From the NCBI GenBank assembly GCA_040398805.1, contig JBBATK010000008.1, forward strand, positions 1 through 64,000: a stretch of DNA of 64,000 nt, read 5' to 3'. The DNA comes from JBBATK01 sp040398805 (lineage in GTDB: Bacteria; Bacteroidota; Ignavibacteria; Kapaibacteriales; NICIL-2). The translations under genes were made by a program, and so were the position numbers. Below, in pieces: positions 44,799 to 54,074 of this stretch. The stretch's first letter is position 1. The number at the start of each line of letters is the position of its first letter. The notes under the pieces were generated by a model. The model worked only from the letters and a program-made list of their open reading frames with translations, had not been told where the DNA came from and did no database searches.

Positions 44799-45965
44799 CT
44801 AGCGCAGATACACGATCTTCGAGGACCGTTCTCCACCGTTCTTTTCCGACCTCACGAGCGACCAATAGGTGCCATCGCTCACCTGATCACCATTGTCGGT
44901 CGTCCCGTCCCACACGATATCATATTCACCCGGCTCGATGACGCTTGGACGCAGAAGATGGCGTATCACGGTACCACGCGCGTCGCAGATACGGATCTCC
45001 GCTTCATCGGCGTGTTCCATGCGGAGCCGAACAGTCGTGATACGATCCGTCGGGTCCGGGAACACCAGCTCGCTGGTATAGTTCGCGTTCCACAGCGTGG
45101 GCACCGAGGTGGTGAGGGAATCATAACAGTTGCGCGCACCGATGTAATAGGTGGCGGAGATATCCTTGTTTTTCCGTGTGGCGGTCTCGTTCGCGGGGAG
45201 ATAGGCGCGAATGTACTCCACCCGTGTGCCGTCCGGACCCACCGTCACGCGCAGGTGACCCGAGTTTGGCAACACTTGGCCTTCAAAGTACCCGTACTCT
45301 TCCGCCTGCGACGCATTGGTGAAATTCGGCAGGCTCGGCTGCGGCGTTTCCTGATAGATCAGGCAATCCTTCTGCTGTTCGCAAAAGAAGTGATCGTGCC
45401 CATGGAAGAAAATCGTCACCCGATTCTCCTTAAGCAGGTCCTTGATGGGTTTGTACCAGCCGGGTCGATTCACCGCAAAACCCGGAGAGCCGTCGATATT
45501 GCCGCCGCCCCACTCCTACTTGTTCGCATCTTCCGCACCGCCCCGACCTTTCGCGTCGCCACCGATATGCTGATGGGCGAAGACGAACGTGAATTTGGCA
45601 TCACTCTTCTCCAATGTGCTTCGTAACCAGTCGTATTGCCCCTTGCCCAAGGTCCATCTCCAACCGTTGAGCGAGTCGGGTTTACGGGTGGTATACCAAT
45701 AGGGATCCAGGACGATGAAGAGCGCATCGCCCCATGTCCATGCGTAATAATTCTCCCTCTGGCCCACGTACGGAGCTACGCTTGTATCACCGGTGGTGAA
45801 ATCGTTCGGACGAGGGCTCGGCATAGGGTCATAGGTCCGGTTTTGAACGACGGAATCTGTGTTTCGAGTACGCATGGGAGTGATGTGTTGTTGCGTGATC
45901 ACCAGTGAACGAACTGCATCGGCGTCATGCCGATTGGCGTATGACCACGTCGGTGGGGCGGAGTT
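44799..45965 (-). pseudogene. Metallophosphoesterase pseudogene (truncated, with in-frame amber)
   Basis: Two open segments lie in the same frame and are separated only by TAG at 45516-45518. The upstream segment has YYAWTWGDALFIVLDPYW and FTFVFAHQHIGGD. The downstream segment has FFHGHDHFFCEQQ and a FlgD-like Ig end (EPGEYDIVWDG). These match parts of secreted calcineurin-like phosphoesterases, in which an aromatic residue normally precedes the EWGG that follows the amber; TAG is one base from TAC/TAT. The N-terminal metal-binding block (D-x-H, GD, GNH) is absent, and TAA closes the frame at 45966. Hence it is called a pseudogene. Confidence 0.78.
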
Positions 45966-46400
45966 TTACGTCGGTTTGGGTCCATTTTCCGCCGTTTTCC
46001 GTGATATGGCCGATCCCTTGCTGTACAACTCGGTACTCCGCGCCCGAGCAGCCCCGCGACCCGGGCATGCTGCTTCCCATTCCATTCAACTGCGGGTACC
46101 GTCATGCCGTCTGCTACGAAACGGGTTTCTACGACCACTCTTGCGTGCAACGACGACGACGATGCGTCTATCGACGGCGTCTTTCTGCGTGTCCTCGAAT
46201 GAGCGACTATTAATTATTCCCAGCGCCGGTCCGAATTATGTGCCTCGACGAAGGGTTATCCACCGGCTGCGCCGAAAACACGACGACGCACGAGAATCAG
46301 CCTCTTATCGTCATCGTCCTAGCGACTTAAAATTCATGCGATTATTGCCACAACCGATGTATTTTGCGGATAGGGTTTCTCTCAATATTTATTTAACGTC
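45966..46400. other. Decayed region upstream of the phosphoesterase remnant
   Basis: A minus-strand fragment from about 46101 to 45925 reads NGMGSSMPGSRGC and later RPTDVVIRQSA before TGA. It is closed upstream by TGA, TAG and TAG codons. Other minus frames also give short conflicting readings. No continuous gene can be assembled. The AT-rich last 60 bases hold a TATTTTGC element (46360-46367) that may serve the next gene. Confidence 0.5.
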
Positions 46401-47045
46401 ATGTCTCAACATTCACAACCCGAGTTGCAGTTGTTGCAACTCGTTCAACAGCGCGATAATCTCACAGCGCAGATCAACACACTGCTTCAAGCAATTGTTG
46501 GCGGTTCAACCACCGCTGCTCAAGCAGTCGTCCTTCCTGTGAAGTCCGCAGCACCGGCAAAGGCTTCATCATCGAAAAAGCCTGCCACGCCGAAGTCGGC
46601 AGTACCGGGCGCAGCACCGAGAAAACGTGGTCGTCCCGTGGGTTGGCGCAAGGCCGCCGGCGGAGTCGTTCCCGAACTTGCGAAAGCAGCCGCCGCGAAG
46701 TCGCCGGCAGCACCCAAAGCACCGGCCGCAGCAAAGGCAGCTCCGGCACCGGGCGCAGCACCGAGAAAACGCGGTCGTCCCGTGGGCTGGCGTAAGGCCG
46801 CCGGCGGAGTCGTTCCCGCTCTTGCAAAGGCAGCAGTATCAAAGGCAGCAGCTACGAAGTCACCTGCACCATCCAAAGCACCGGCAGCTGCAAAAGCTGC
46901 GCCCGCACCCGGTTCAGCACCGAGAAAACGTGGTCGTCCTGTAGGTTGGCGTAAGGCCGCGGGCGGAGTCGTTCCGGAACTTGCAGCAGCGGCGGCAACG
47001 AAAGGCAAGTCATCGAAGAAGTCTGCCAAGGCGAAGAAGAAGTAA
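46401..47045 (+). CDS. Triple AT-hook, Lys/Ala/Pro-rich DNA-binding protein
   Basis: The 214-residue product opens with an amphipathic helix (PELQLLQLVQQRDNLTAQINTLLQAI). It then has three copies of APRKRGRPVGWRKAAGGVVP, each with the AT-hook core RGRP, separated by Ala/Pro/Lys linkers, and a KKSAKAKKK tail. The protein is highly basic. It looks like a histone H1-like or HMGA-like nucleoid protein that would bind the minor groove of AT-rich DNA. A TATTTTGC promoter-like element lies 34 bp upstream. Repeat DNA is highly conserved between the three units. A bidirectional terminator separates it from the histidine kinase. Confidence 0.88.
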   Translation: MSQHSQPELQLLQLVQQRDNLTAQINTLLQAIVGGSTTAAQAVVLPVKSAAPAKASSSKKPATPKSAVPGAAPRKRGRPVGWRKAAGGVVPELAKAAAAKSPAAPKAPAAAKAAPAPGAAPRKRGRPVGWRKAAGGVVPALAKAAVSKAAATKSPAPSKAPAAAKAAPAPGSAPRKRGRPVGWRKAAGGVVPELAAAAATKGKSSKKSAKAKKK

Positions 47046-47065
47046 GCGTACGGACAGAGTCCAAG

Positions 47066-47105
47066 AAAAAGAGCTTTCACTCCTCGTTGGGTGGAAGCTT
47101 TTTTT
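47066..47105. terminator. Shared bidirectional terminator
   Basis: AAAAAGAGCTTTCAC pairs with GTGGAAGCTTTTTTT with one G-T wobble. It lies between the convergent AT-hook and histidine kinase genes and has A/T tracts on both sides. Confidence 0.8.
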
Positions 47106-48411
47106 ATGCGTCGAGAAGGGAAGGCGAGGGGAGCGGTATCTGGATGCGCACCTCGGTTCCCTCGTTGACGACGCCGTTGAAGGTGAGCGTGCAATGGTAG
47201 ATGTCGCAGATCTTCTGGACGATGGCGAGGCCGAGACCGTTGCCTTGCTGTTCGTAGACCTGACGTTGGAACTGCGCGTAGGCCTGGATGTTCTGTGCCT
47301 GTTCGGGGGTCATTCCACGACCCCGATCGCGGACGTCGATGACGTAATGCGTGGGCGTGACACGCGTCTTGACGATGACCGCCGATCCCGGCTCGGAGTA
47401 TTTGAACGCGTTATCGACTACCTCGTCGATGATCTTCTTGAGATACTCTTCGCTCATGGCAACGGCTGACTCGGCAACGGAAATGTGAAGGTCGCTTGAC
47501 CGGCCCGCGAGCGACGCACGGTAGGATGCAGCGCCGTGAATCAACGACTGCACGGTCTCCGTGGAACGCTGGCGGACGCGTTGTAACTCCGTGGCATTGA
47601 TGGCAACGATGCTGAGACCGGTGAACTGGATGTAGTTCTCGAACAGACTGTTCAGACGACGTCCCGCATTATTGATGTCCTTCAACATCTCCGTGGCGTC
47701 GGAAAAATCCACTTCGCCGAAGTGATTGATGAGATAATGGGAAAACCCGAGGATGGTGTTGATCGGCGTACGGATCTCGTGGGGAATGGACATCGCGATG
47801 TTCGTCTTCAGGTCCTCCATACTGTCCTGGAGTTTACGTTGCGACTCCACGAGCGCTATCGTCTTCGATGCGATCTGCTGACGCCGCATATCCTCCATTG
47901 CACGATACGCCTCGGAGAACTGTGCATTCTCCAATGCTTTGGCGAACATTTGGATGAAGTACCCGATGCTTCGAATGAAAATGTCGGTGAGTTCTTCCGG
48001 ACCGTAGGTAGTGGAGATGATCACAAGACCCGTCACGCCCTCCGAGCCGAGCATGGGAACGATGTAGTAGCAGTTATCGGAGGTATCGCTGCTGTATGGA
48101 CGTATCAGGTGCCCGCTTGAAAGCGCCTGACCGATCACTTCCTGTTCGATGAAATCGTTGAACGTGATCTGCGCACGCTCTTGCTTCTCCCGAGGAAACG
48201 TCGCTGTGTGGTCGAACTCGAACGATTCCGTATCCAGACTGAAATAGGAGGCGAAGACGAAGCCGGGAACATGAGAGCACGTCTCGAGTCCCACCGCGAT
48301 GATGTTCGACGGATGATTGTTGCGCGCGCACGCATTGGTAAACGAATCCACCTCGGTGAAAAAGTCCGCCAGGTACTGGTCCGTATATCTTCCCGAAGCG
48401 TTGTCGCTCAT
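47104..48411 (-). CDS. GAF-domain histidine kinase
   Basis: The 435-residue product has a GAF-like sensory domain (residues ~1-170; no membrane helix), a coiled segment (MEDMRRQQIASKTIALVESQRKL), the H-box SIPHEIRTPINTIL, the N-box DEVVDNAFKYS, the G1 box DRGRGM and the G2 box GNGLGLAIV. It is a cytoplasmic hybridless histidine kinase. No response regulator is adjacent. The HDOD protein gene lies upstream on the same strand (17 bp gap), so they may be co-expressed. The signal sensed is unknown. Confidence 0.92.
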   Translation of the reverse strand: MSDNASGRYTDQYLADFFTEVDSFTNACARNNHPSNIIAVGLETCSHVPGFVFASYFSLDTESFEFDHTATFPREKQERAQITFNDFIEQEVIGQALSSGHLIRPYSSDTSDNCYYIVPMLGSEGVTGLVIISTTYGPEELTDIFIRSIGYFIQMFAKALENAQFSEAYRAMEDMRRQQIASKTIALVESQRKLQDSMEDLKTNIAMSIPHEIRTPINTILGFSHYLINHFGEVDFSDATEMLKDINNAGRRLNSLFENYIQFTGLSIVAINATELQRVRQRSTETVQSLIHGAASYRASLAGRSSDLHISVAESAVAMSEEYLKKIIDEVVDNAFKYSEPGSAVIVKTRVTPTHYVIDVRDRGRGMTPEQAQNIQAYAQFQRQVYEQQGNGLGLAIVQKICDIYHCTLTFNGVVNEGTEVRIQIPLPSPSLLDA

Positions 48412-48428
48412 GTCATCTCCTCGGTCGC

Positions 48429-49280
48429 TTATTTCTCAAGCATCACCGACACCGCCTGCTCATAATCCCGCACGATCACTTCTCTCATCTGCGAGAAGGT
48501 CTTCGGCGGTATTCCCAGGCCCGCCCACACCTCGAACGAGGGTCGTGGTACCACTCTGTCTCCGCCATTACCCAGCTCCAACATCCGCGCCGCTATGTCG
48601 GCCACATGAACCATCGCCACGTCGCGGTTGAACTCTCCGTTCACCGTCCCTTCCTCGTGATAGCGTATGGATGTGCATAATGACTCCGGAAGGCGCCATC
48701 GACGAGCCAAAAGCTCGCCTACCTCGGTATGGTCCATGCCGAACTCACGTTTCTCCGCCTCGACGATGAGACCGTTCTGTTCGTTCACTTCCTTCAACAG
48801 CGCCACATATTCCTTCGGGAACGACCGCATGAAAAACAACTTTCCGATGTCGTGCAGGAGTCCGTTCGTGTAATGATTGCCACCGTTCTTGTCGTTCGTG
48901 GATGTCGCCAGAATCTTTGCGATCACCCCCACCGCCAAGGAATGCTTCCACAAGTCCACGATGCTCGACGTCATCGTCGACGCCTGACCCGTCAACGTGT
49001 TCACCACCGTGATAGCCGTGACAAGCTGTTTCACCTCGTTGAATCCCACATGAAATATCGCCTCGCTGATGGAATTCACTCTTCCTTGCACACGATACAT
49101 ACTGGAGTTCACCGTTTTCAAAAGCTTCAGCGCACACGCAGGATCCGTCGCCACCATGTCCGCAAGCTGATGCACCGTCGTGCGCGGGTTCGCCATCAGC
49201 TCCAGAAGGCTCGTGTAAATCGTCGGAAGGGTGGGGAAGTCCTCTACCTCGGTAAGAATGGTTGTGATGTTTACTGACAA
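48429..49280 (-). CDS. HDOD-domain signalling protein
   Basis: The 283-residue product has an HDOD domain (residues ~5-210): LPTIYTSLLELMANPRTTV..LADMVATDPACALKLLKTVNS, then LLHDIGKLFF and later SIRYHEE. HDOD is a degenerate HD-GYP fold used in signalling. No full H/D metal set is evident. Translation probably begins at TTG 49280, giving MSVNITTILTEVEDFPTLP; an upstream ATG at 49397 would add sequence with no homology. It is paired with the histidine kinase. Confidence 0.82.
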   Translation of the reverse strand: MSVNITTILTEVEDFPTLPTIYTSLLELMANPRTTVHQLADMVATDPACALKLLKTVNSSMYRVQGRVNSISEAIFHVGFNEVKQLVTAITVVNTLTGQASTMTSSIVDLWKHSLAVGVIAKILATSTNDKNGGNHYTNGLLHDIGKLFFMRSFPKEYVALLKEVNEQNGLIVEAEKREFGMDHTEVGELLARRWRLPESLCTSIRYHEEGTVNGEFNRDVAMVHVADIAARMLELGNGGDRVVPRPSFEVWAGLGIPPKTFSQMREVIVRDYEQAVSVMLEK

Positions 49281-49607
49281 GGGTACTCGATTCCTGATGA
49301 TGTGTGCATTTTCTCTTCTAATAATTCCATGTACCGTTTGTCCTGCCGATGTGACTCGGAACCATCGGCGAACCCTGTCCATGGAATCGCGAACCATATG
49401 ATGGTGAAGACTGACGGACGCTAACGACCATGTCCACGACGTCTCTCCGTCGCCTGGGTCCTCGCTCCATGCCTTTCCACCTACAAATTACGTGTTTTCA
49501 TTGCGTACGACTGCAATTGCCATGCCGTTGATGGCCTACCCGGACCGATCTGTTCCATCCACAAACAGAAAGAGTCGCTCACCTGTTGATGCGCGACTCT
49601 TTTCGTG
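49281..49607. other. Gap between the HDOD gene and the tRNA, with a terminator
   Basis: No gene is seen. At 49571-49600 AGAGTCGC pairs with GCGACTCT (14-base loop), with T/A tracts on both sides; it terminates the minus-strand tRNA transcript. Confidence 0.7.
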
Positions 49608-49682
49608 TGGGAGCTGAGGGATTCGAACCCCCGACCCTCTGCTTGTAAGGCAGATGCTCTGAACCAGCTGAGCTAAGCTCCC
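49608..49682 (-). tRNA. tRNA-Val (UAC)
   Basis: The minus strand reads GGGAGCT (acceptor), a D arm with AGCTCAGCTGGT, anticodon stem-loop TCTGC-CTTACAA-GCAGA with anticodon UAC, a T arm with GGTTCGAATCC, and the complementary acceptor AGCTCCC plus A. CCA is not encoded. The T loop and D arm fit a normal cloverleaf. A terminator follows at 49571-49600. Confidence 0.95.
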
Positions 49683-49784
49683 GTCCTGCTTCGTGATCGA
49701 AGAGTGGCAAAAATAGGGCGAGGAAGCGTTCCCACCAAATTTCGTGTACCTGCCGCCTCGTGGCCAAACCCGTCCATGACCGGC

Positions 49785-51119
49785 TCATCTTCCCGCGAGC
49801 ATCGCTTCCGCCGCCCGCACCACCCCGTCGTCAACCTTCGCCATCACTCTCTCCAGTTGACGCCGGATGATGTCCGTTCGCAGATTGCCGATACTGCCCT
49901 CGTGCGTGTGCTCATGCGCCGCCGCTGCCGTGAACTCTCCCCGCGCAATGCTCTGGCCTACCTCCCGATACGCATCCCGGAAACTCATCCCCTCCCGCAC
50001 CTTCGCATGTACCGCATCCACACTGCTGAGCAAGGTATACCGGTCGTCGTCAAGGATCGCTTCATTGATCTTCAGGACGGGCAGCATTTCCCTGCACATG
50101 GCAAGGAGGGAGTGCAGCTCATCGAAGGCAGGCATGATCATCTCTTTCACTATCTGCACATCGCGGTGATACCCCGAGGGAAGATTGCTTGTCACCATCA
50201 TGATATCGGTCGGCACCGCTTGAAGCCTATTGCCCTTCGCCCGTATCAACTCGAACACATCGGGGTTGTTCTTGTGCGGCATCAGGCTCGAACCCGTCGT
50301 CGCGTCCGTCGGCAACGCCACGAAGCCGAAGTTCTGCGAACTGTACAGGCATACATCGTACGCCATGCGCGATAGCGTCGCAGCGATGTTTGCGAGTGCG
50401 CTCGCGCTGACGCGCTCGCTCTTGCCTCTGGTCATCTGCGCATACACCGAACTCACATTCATCTCCGCGAATCCCAGAAGCTCCGTGGTCCGCGCACGGC
50501 GTATGGGAAACGAGCTTCCGTATCCTGCTGCCGAACCGAGCGGATTCTTGTTCACCACATGATAGGCTGCCACCACGCTCTCAAGGTCGTCGATGAGCGA
50601 CTCCGCATACGCGCTGAACCACAAACCGAACGACGACGGCATGGCGATCTGGAAATGCGTGTATCCAGGAAGCGGCACGTGTGCATATCTCTCCGCGAGT
50701 TCCAGAAGCAGCCCGACAAGCGCCGCCGTCTCCGTACGCACGCTCACCAGCTCCGCCCGCAGGTACATCTTCATGTCCACCAGCACCTGGTCGTTCCGAG
50801 ACCGCGCCGTGTGGACTTTCTTCCCCACCTCTCCGCATCGCTGCGTGAGCAGGTCCTCCACATGCGAGTGCACGTCCTCCGCCGTCTCGGCGATACGGAA
50901 ACTCCCGTCTTCGATCTCCCGCGCAATCACGCGCAGCTCCCGCACCAGCACCGCTCCCTCGTCCTCGCTCACCAAGCCGCACTCCTGCAGCATCATGGCG
51001 TGCGCGATACTGCCCACGACGTCGAATCGCGCCAGCCGTGCATCGAACTCGCGATCACGTCCTACCGTGAACTGCTCGACGCTCGCTCTGGTGCTTTGAC
51101 CTTTATCCCACAACTTCAT
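49785..51119 (-). CDS. argH: Argininosuccinate lyase
   Basis: The 444-residue product has the signature GSSLMPHKNNPDVFELIR, the HTARSRNDQV block and the EDVHSHVED segment. It catalyses the last step of arginine synthesis, splitting argininosuccinate into arginine and fumarate. Start overlaps the preceding argE-like stop by 4 bp. It is the last gene of a seven-gene minus-strand operon, whose first gene is the GNAT at 56.9 kb. Confidence 0.97.
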   Translation of the reverse strand: MKLWDKGQSTRASVEQFTVGRDREFDARLARFDVVGSIAHAMMLQECGLVSEDEGAVLVRELRVIAREIEDGSFRIAETAEDVHSHVEDLLTQRCGEVGKKVHTARSRNDQVLVDMKMYLRAELVSVRTETAALVGLLLELAERYAHVPLPGYTHFQIAMPSSFGLWFSAYAESLIDDLESVVAAYHVVNKNPLGSAAGYGSSFPIRRARTTELLGFAEMNVSSVYAQMTRGKSERVSASALANIAATLSRMAYDVCLYSSQNFGFVALPTDATTGSSLMPHKNNPDVFELIRAKGNRLQAVPTDIMMVTSNLPSGYHRDVQIVKEMIMPAFDELHSLLAMCREMLPVLKINEAILDDDRYTLLSSVDAVHAKVREGMSFRDAYREVGQSIARGEFTAAAAHEHTHEGSIGNLRTDIIRRQLERVMAKVDDGVVRAAEAMLAGR

Positions 51120-52201
51120 ACGTGTCTCCCGATGTGTTGTACCGTCCTCAGCAAGGCGATCATACCCTCGATGCCGTGCTCGATCTCCGTGAGCTTGATG
51201 AACTCATCGGCGGTGTGTGAACGCCGGGACGACCCCGGACCTATCTTCACCCGCGGCATGCTGAGCAGACTTTGGTCCGATAGCGTCGGCGATCCATACA
51301 ACTCCATGCCGCACTCGAGCGCCGCCTGCACGATGGCATGCGCAGGATCGATGGACGACGGGTGCAGACGTTTGGACACGGAGACGATCTCAGATTCCAG
51401 ATGCTGCTGCAGGGTGTGAAGGATCTCCTCGTGCGTGTATTCATCGGTGGAGCGGATGTCCACCGTGAACGTGCACGCCGCCGGTACCACGTTATGCTGG
51501 GTGCCCGCGTCGATCATCGTCGTCGTCATCTTCACCGGACCCAGCATGCGGGATTCGCGCTCGAACTTATATCCGTGTATCCACAGTATGTCCCGCAGGG
51601 CGATGTCGATAGCGTTGACACCTTCATTGCGCGCGGCATGACCGGACCTACCGTTCGCTCTGCATTGCACCACCATCAATCCCTTCTCCGCGATCGCCAT
51701 CTGCATCTCCGTGGGCTCGCCTATGCATGCAAGGTCCACCCGCGGAAGCGCTTCCAGGATACTCACGATGCCACCACTGCCACTGATCTCCTCTTCCGCC
51801 GTCGCGGCGAATATCACATTGCACGCGGCATGCTCGTGTTCCACGAAATGAAGGAAGGTTGCTGCATAGGTCACCAACGGACCTCCCGCATCGTTCGAAC
51901 CGAGTCCGTACAAGATGTCTCCTTCCACCTCGGGCATGAACGGATCACGCGTCCAATCCGCATTGGGCTTCACCGTGTCCAGATGCGAATTCAAAAGGAT
52001 GGTCGGCTTCGATGCGTCGAATCGTTCCGCCACGGCCCACACGTTGTTCGCGTGACGATGCACCTGCACACCGGGACGCGTAAGGAAGCTGTGCATGATG
52101 GCAGCCGCATCCGCCTCCTGGCGACTAAGCGACGGCGTCGCGATGAGTCGCTTCAACAGCTCAATGGATTCCTGCGCATGGCTCCGCGAGTGCTCAGTCA
52201 T
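51116..52201 (-). CDS. M20-family N-acylornithine/acylcitrulline deacetylase (ArgE-like)
   Basis: The 361-residue product has the M20 peptidase metal sites: NSHLDTVKP, the LGSNDAGGP acidic segment, ATAEEEISGSGG, ACIGEPTEM and later RRSHTADEFIKL. It would remove the acyl group from citrulline or ornithine intermediates. It lies in the arg operon between argB and argH, overlapping both by 4 bp (stop-start ATGA), and so is probably the pathway deacylase in an ArgF'-type (acylated) route. The acyl group cannot be told from sequence. Confidence 0.9.
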   Translation of the reverse strand: MTEHSRSHAQESIELLKRLIATPSLSRQEADAAAIMHSFLTRPGVQVHRHANNVWAVAERFDASKPTILLNSHLDTVKPNADWTRDPFMPEVEGDILYGLGSNDAGGPLVTYAATFLHFVEHEHAACNVIFAATAEEEISGSGGIVSILEALPRVDLACIGEPTEMQMAIAEKGLMVVQCRANGRSGHAARNEGVNAIDIALRDILWIHGYKFERESRMLGPVKMTTTMIDAGTQHNVVPAACTFTVDIRSTDEYTHEEILHTLQQHLESEIVSVSKRLHPSSIDPAHAIVQAALECGMELYGSPTLSDQSLLSMPRVKIGPGSSRRSHTADEFIKLTEIEHGIEGMIALLRTVQHIGRHV

Positions 52202-52986
52202 GCCCTCTCCCCGTAGATACGTGTGCCGCCGGTGAAATCACGATACGAACAGATGCGCACATCCACTCCCTGAACGGCAAGGGCCCGCGCATTCTCCAGC
52301 TTCGCGAGCATCCCTCCCGCCGCCGCACCCGATGCCACGAAGGCGTCGAGCTCGGCCACGCTCATGGCGCCGATGACACTATCCGGTTGCGATACCTTCC
52401 GCAGCACACCGTTGTGGGCGAAGCAGTACACCACTTCCACCACGCATTGCGAAGCGCATGCCAGTGCGATGCGCGCCGTCACGGTATCGGCGTTCGTGTT
52501 CAGCAGCTGTCCGTGGCCATCGTGTGTGATAGGTGCAATCACGGGAACGATGCCGTCGCCAAGCATGGCGAGCAGGCGTTCGTGCCGCACATGGTCGATG
52601 TCGCCGACGTAGCCGAAATCGACGGGCTCCGGACTCCGCCGATGCGCGCGAATGATATCGTCATCGCACCCCCGCATGCCGACCGCTCGGCAACCAAGCG
52701 CCTGCAGCTCGGCCACGAAGGTGGTGTTGATAAGCCCTGCATACACCATCGTCACCACCCTTAGGGTATCCGCATCGGTGATACGACGTCCGTCATGCAT
52801 ACGCGGTTCGATGCCGAGCCTGACGGACAATTCCGAGGCCATGCTGCCACCGCCATGGACGACGATGCAGGGCTCCGGAAGCGCCGCTACCGCGCGCAGG
52901 GCCTCGGCCCTGGCCACGGGGTCGTCCGCGATAGCGCCGCCGAACTTGACGACCCGTATGCGAAAATGATCCGTCAATGCACTCAT
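52198..52986 (-). CDS. argB: Acetylglutamate kinase
   Basis: The 262-residue product has the amino-acid-kinase motifs VVKFGGAIAD, VVHGGGSMASEL, the NTNADTVTARIALA region and GGMLAKLENA. It phosphorylates N-acylglutamate in arginine synthesis. It is short like other Bacteroidota ArgB proteins. Overlaps the argE-like gene by 4 bp and lies 39 bp after the carbamoyltransferase. Confidence 0.95.
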   Translation of the reverse strand: MSALTDHFRIRVVKFGGAIADDPVARAEALRAVAALPEPCIVVHGGGSMASELSVRLGIEPRMHDGRRITDADTLRVVTMVYAGLINTTFVAELQALGCRAVGMRGCDDDIIRAHRRSPEPVDFGYVGDIDHVRHERLLAMLGDGIVPVIAPITHDGHGQLLNTNADTVTARIALACASQCVVEVVYCFAHNGVLRKVSQPDSVIGAMSVAELDAFVASGAAAGGMLAKLENARALAVQGVDVRICSYRDFTGGTRIYGERA

Positions 52987-53025
52987 GATTATCTCGTGGA
53001 TGCGGTGGAGAGAGGACGACGTTTC

Positions 53026-54015
53026 TCAGGCATTGCTCTGCAAGCGCGCCGCTTCATCGCGATGCTCCAGCATGATTTCCAATACCGCTTGCATGGAGCT
53101 CACACGGTTCTTCGCTTGCGGAAGAACGATGCTCGCGGGAGAATCGATGACATCGTCGTGCACGATCATGTTCCGCCGCACAGGCAGGCAATGCATGAAC
53201 CGCGCGCTGTTCGTGAGCGCCATCTTCTCGGGCGTGATCTGCCATGAGCTGTCCTTGCTGAGAATACTCCCGTACTGCTCGTAGCTAGACCAGTTTTTCG
53301 CGTAGACGAAGTCCGCATCGCGCAGCGCCTCATCCTGGTCGTGCGTGACCGTGGCCCCTTTCGTGAATGATCCCTCCAACGCATACCCTTCGGGATGGGC
53401 GATCACGACATCGTACTCCATGGCCACCGACCACTCCGCGAAGGAATTGGCGACCGCCTGCGGAAGCGCCTTCGGATGCGGCGCCCAGGTAAGGACCACC
53501 TTCGGTTTGTCCCGGCGTCTGTCCTTCTCCGTGTATTGCTCGATGGTGATCATATCCGCGAAGGATTGTAGGGGATGGCGCGTGGCGGACTCCAAGCTGA
53601 TGACCGGTACGCCCGCATAGCGGATGAATTTCTCCAGCACGTCCTCGTGGTAATCGGCCTCGCGGTCCGTGAGCGAGGCGAACGAGCGGATTCCTACAAT
53701 GTCGCAGTACTGCGCCATCACGCCCGCCGCTTCTTTGATGTGCTCCGTCGTACCACCGTCCATCACCACACCGTCGCGGGTCTCCAGCGTCCAACCGTCG
53801 CTGCCCACGTTCACCACGATCACATCCATGCCCAGGTTGTATGCGGCTTTCTGCGAGCTCATGCGCGTGCGCAAGCTGGGATTGAAGAACAACAGACCGA
53901 GCGTGGTGTGACGTCCCTTCCCGAATTCCGCCAACGGATCCTGCGCCACCCGCAGGCCGCGCTCCACAAGGGCTTGGGGATGGAAGACATCGTGAACAGA
54001 GGTGAAACGATTCAT
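53026..54015 (-). CDS. argF': N-acylornithine carbamoyltransferase (ArgF'-type)
   Basis: The 329-residue product matches the Bacteroidota succinyl/acetyl-ornithine carbamoyltransferases. The carbamoyl-phosphate site is FFNPSLRTRMSSQKA (residues ~43-57) and the late MHCLPVRRNM is also present. In Bacteroides fragilis the specificity residue is Pro90 (succinyl), and in Xanthomonas it is Glu92 (acetyl). Here the aligned residue is Thr90 within DGGTTEH, so the acyl group used is not predictable. Start is ATG 54015. Gap to argC is 59 bp. It carbamoylates acylornithine to acylcitrulline. Confidence 0.92.
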   Translation of the reverse strand: MNRFTSVHDVFHPQALVERGLRVAQDPLAEFGKGRHTTLGLLFFNPSLRTRMSSQKAAYNLGMDVIVVNVGSDGWTLETRDGVVMDGGTTEHIKEAAGVMAQYCDIVGIRSFASLTDREADYHEDVLEKFIRYAGVPVISLESATRHPLQSFADMITIEQYTEKDRRRDKPKVVLTWAPHPKALPQAVANSFAEWSVAMEYDVVIAHPEGYALEGSFTKGATVTHDQDEALRDADFVYAKNWSSYEQYGSILSKDSSWQITPEKMALTNSARFMHCLPVRRNMIVHDDVIDSPASIVLPQAKNRVSSMQAVLEIMLEHRDEAARLQSNA

Positions 54016-54074
54016 GGTAGATCCCGTAGATGGAGAGTGAATGATGGCGTAACGTACCGGACTGTGTCGACGGT

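Noticed and set aside
45516..45518. Pyrrolysine or amber readthrough in the phosphoesterase
   Set aside because: No Pyl system is visible, and the catalytic N-terminal block is also missing. Gene decay is simpler.
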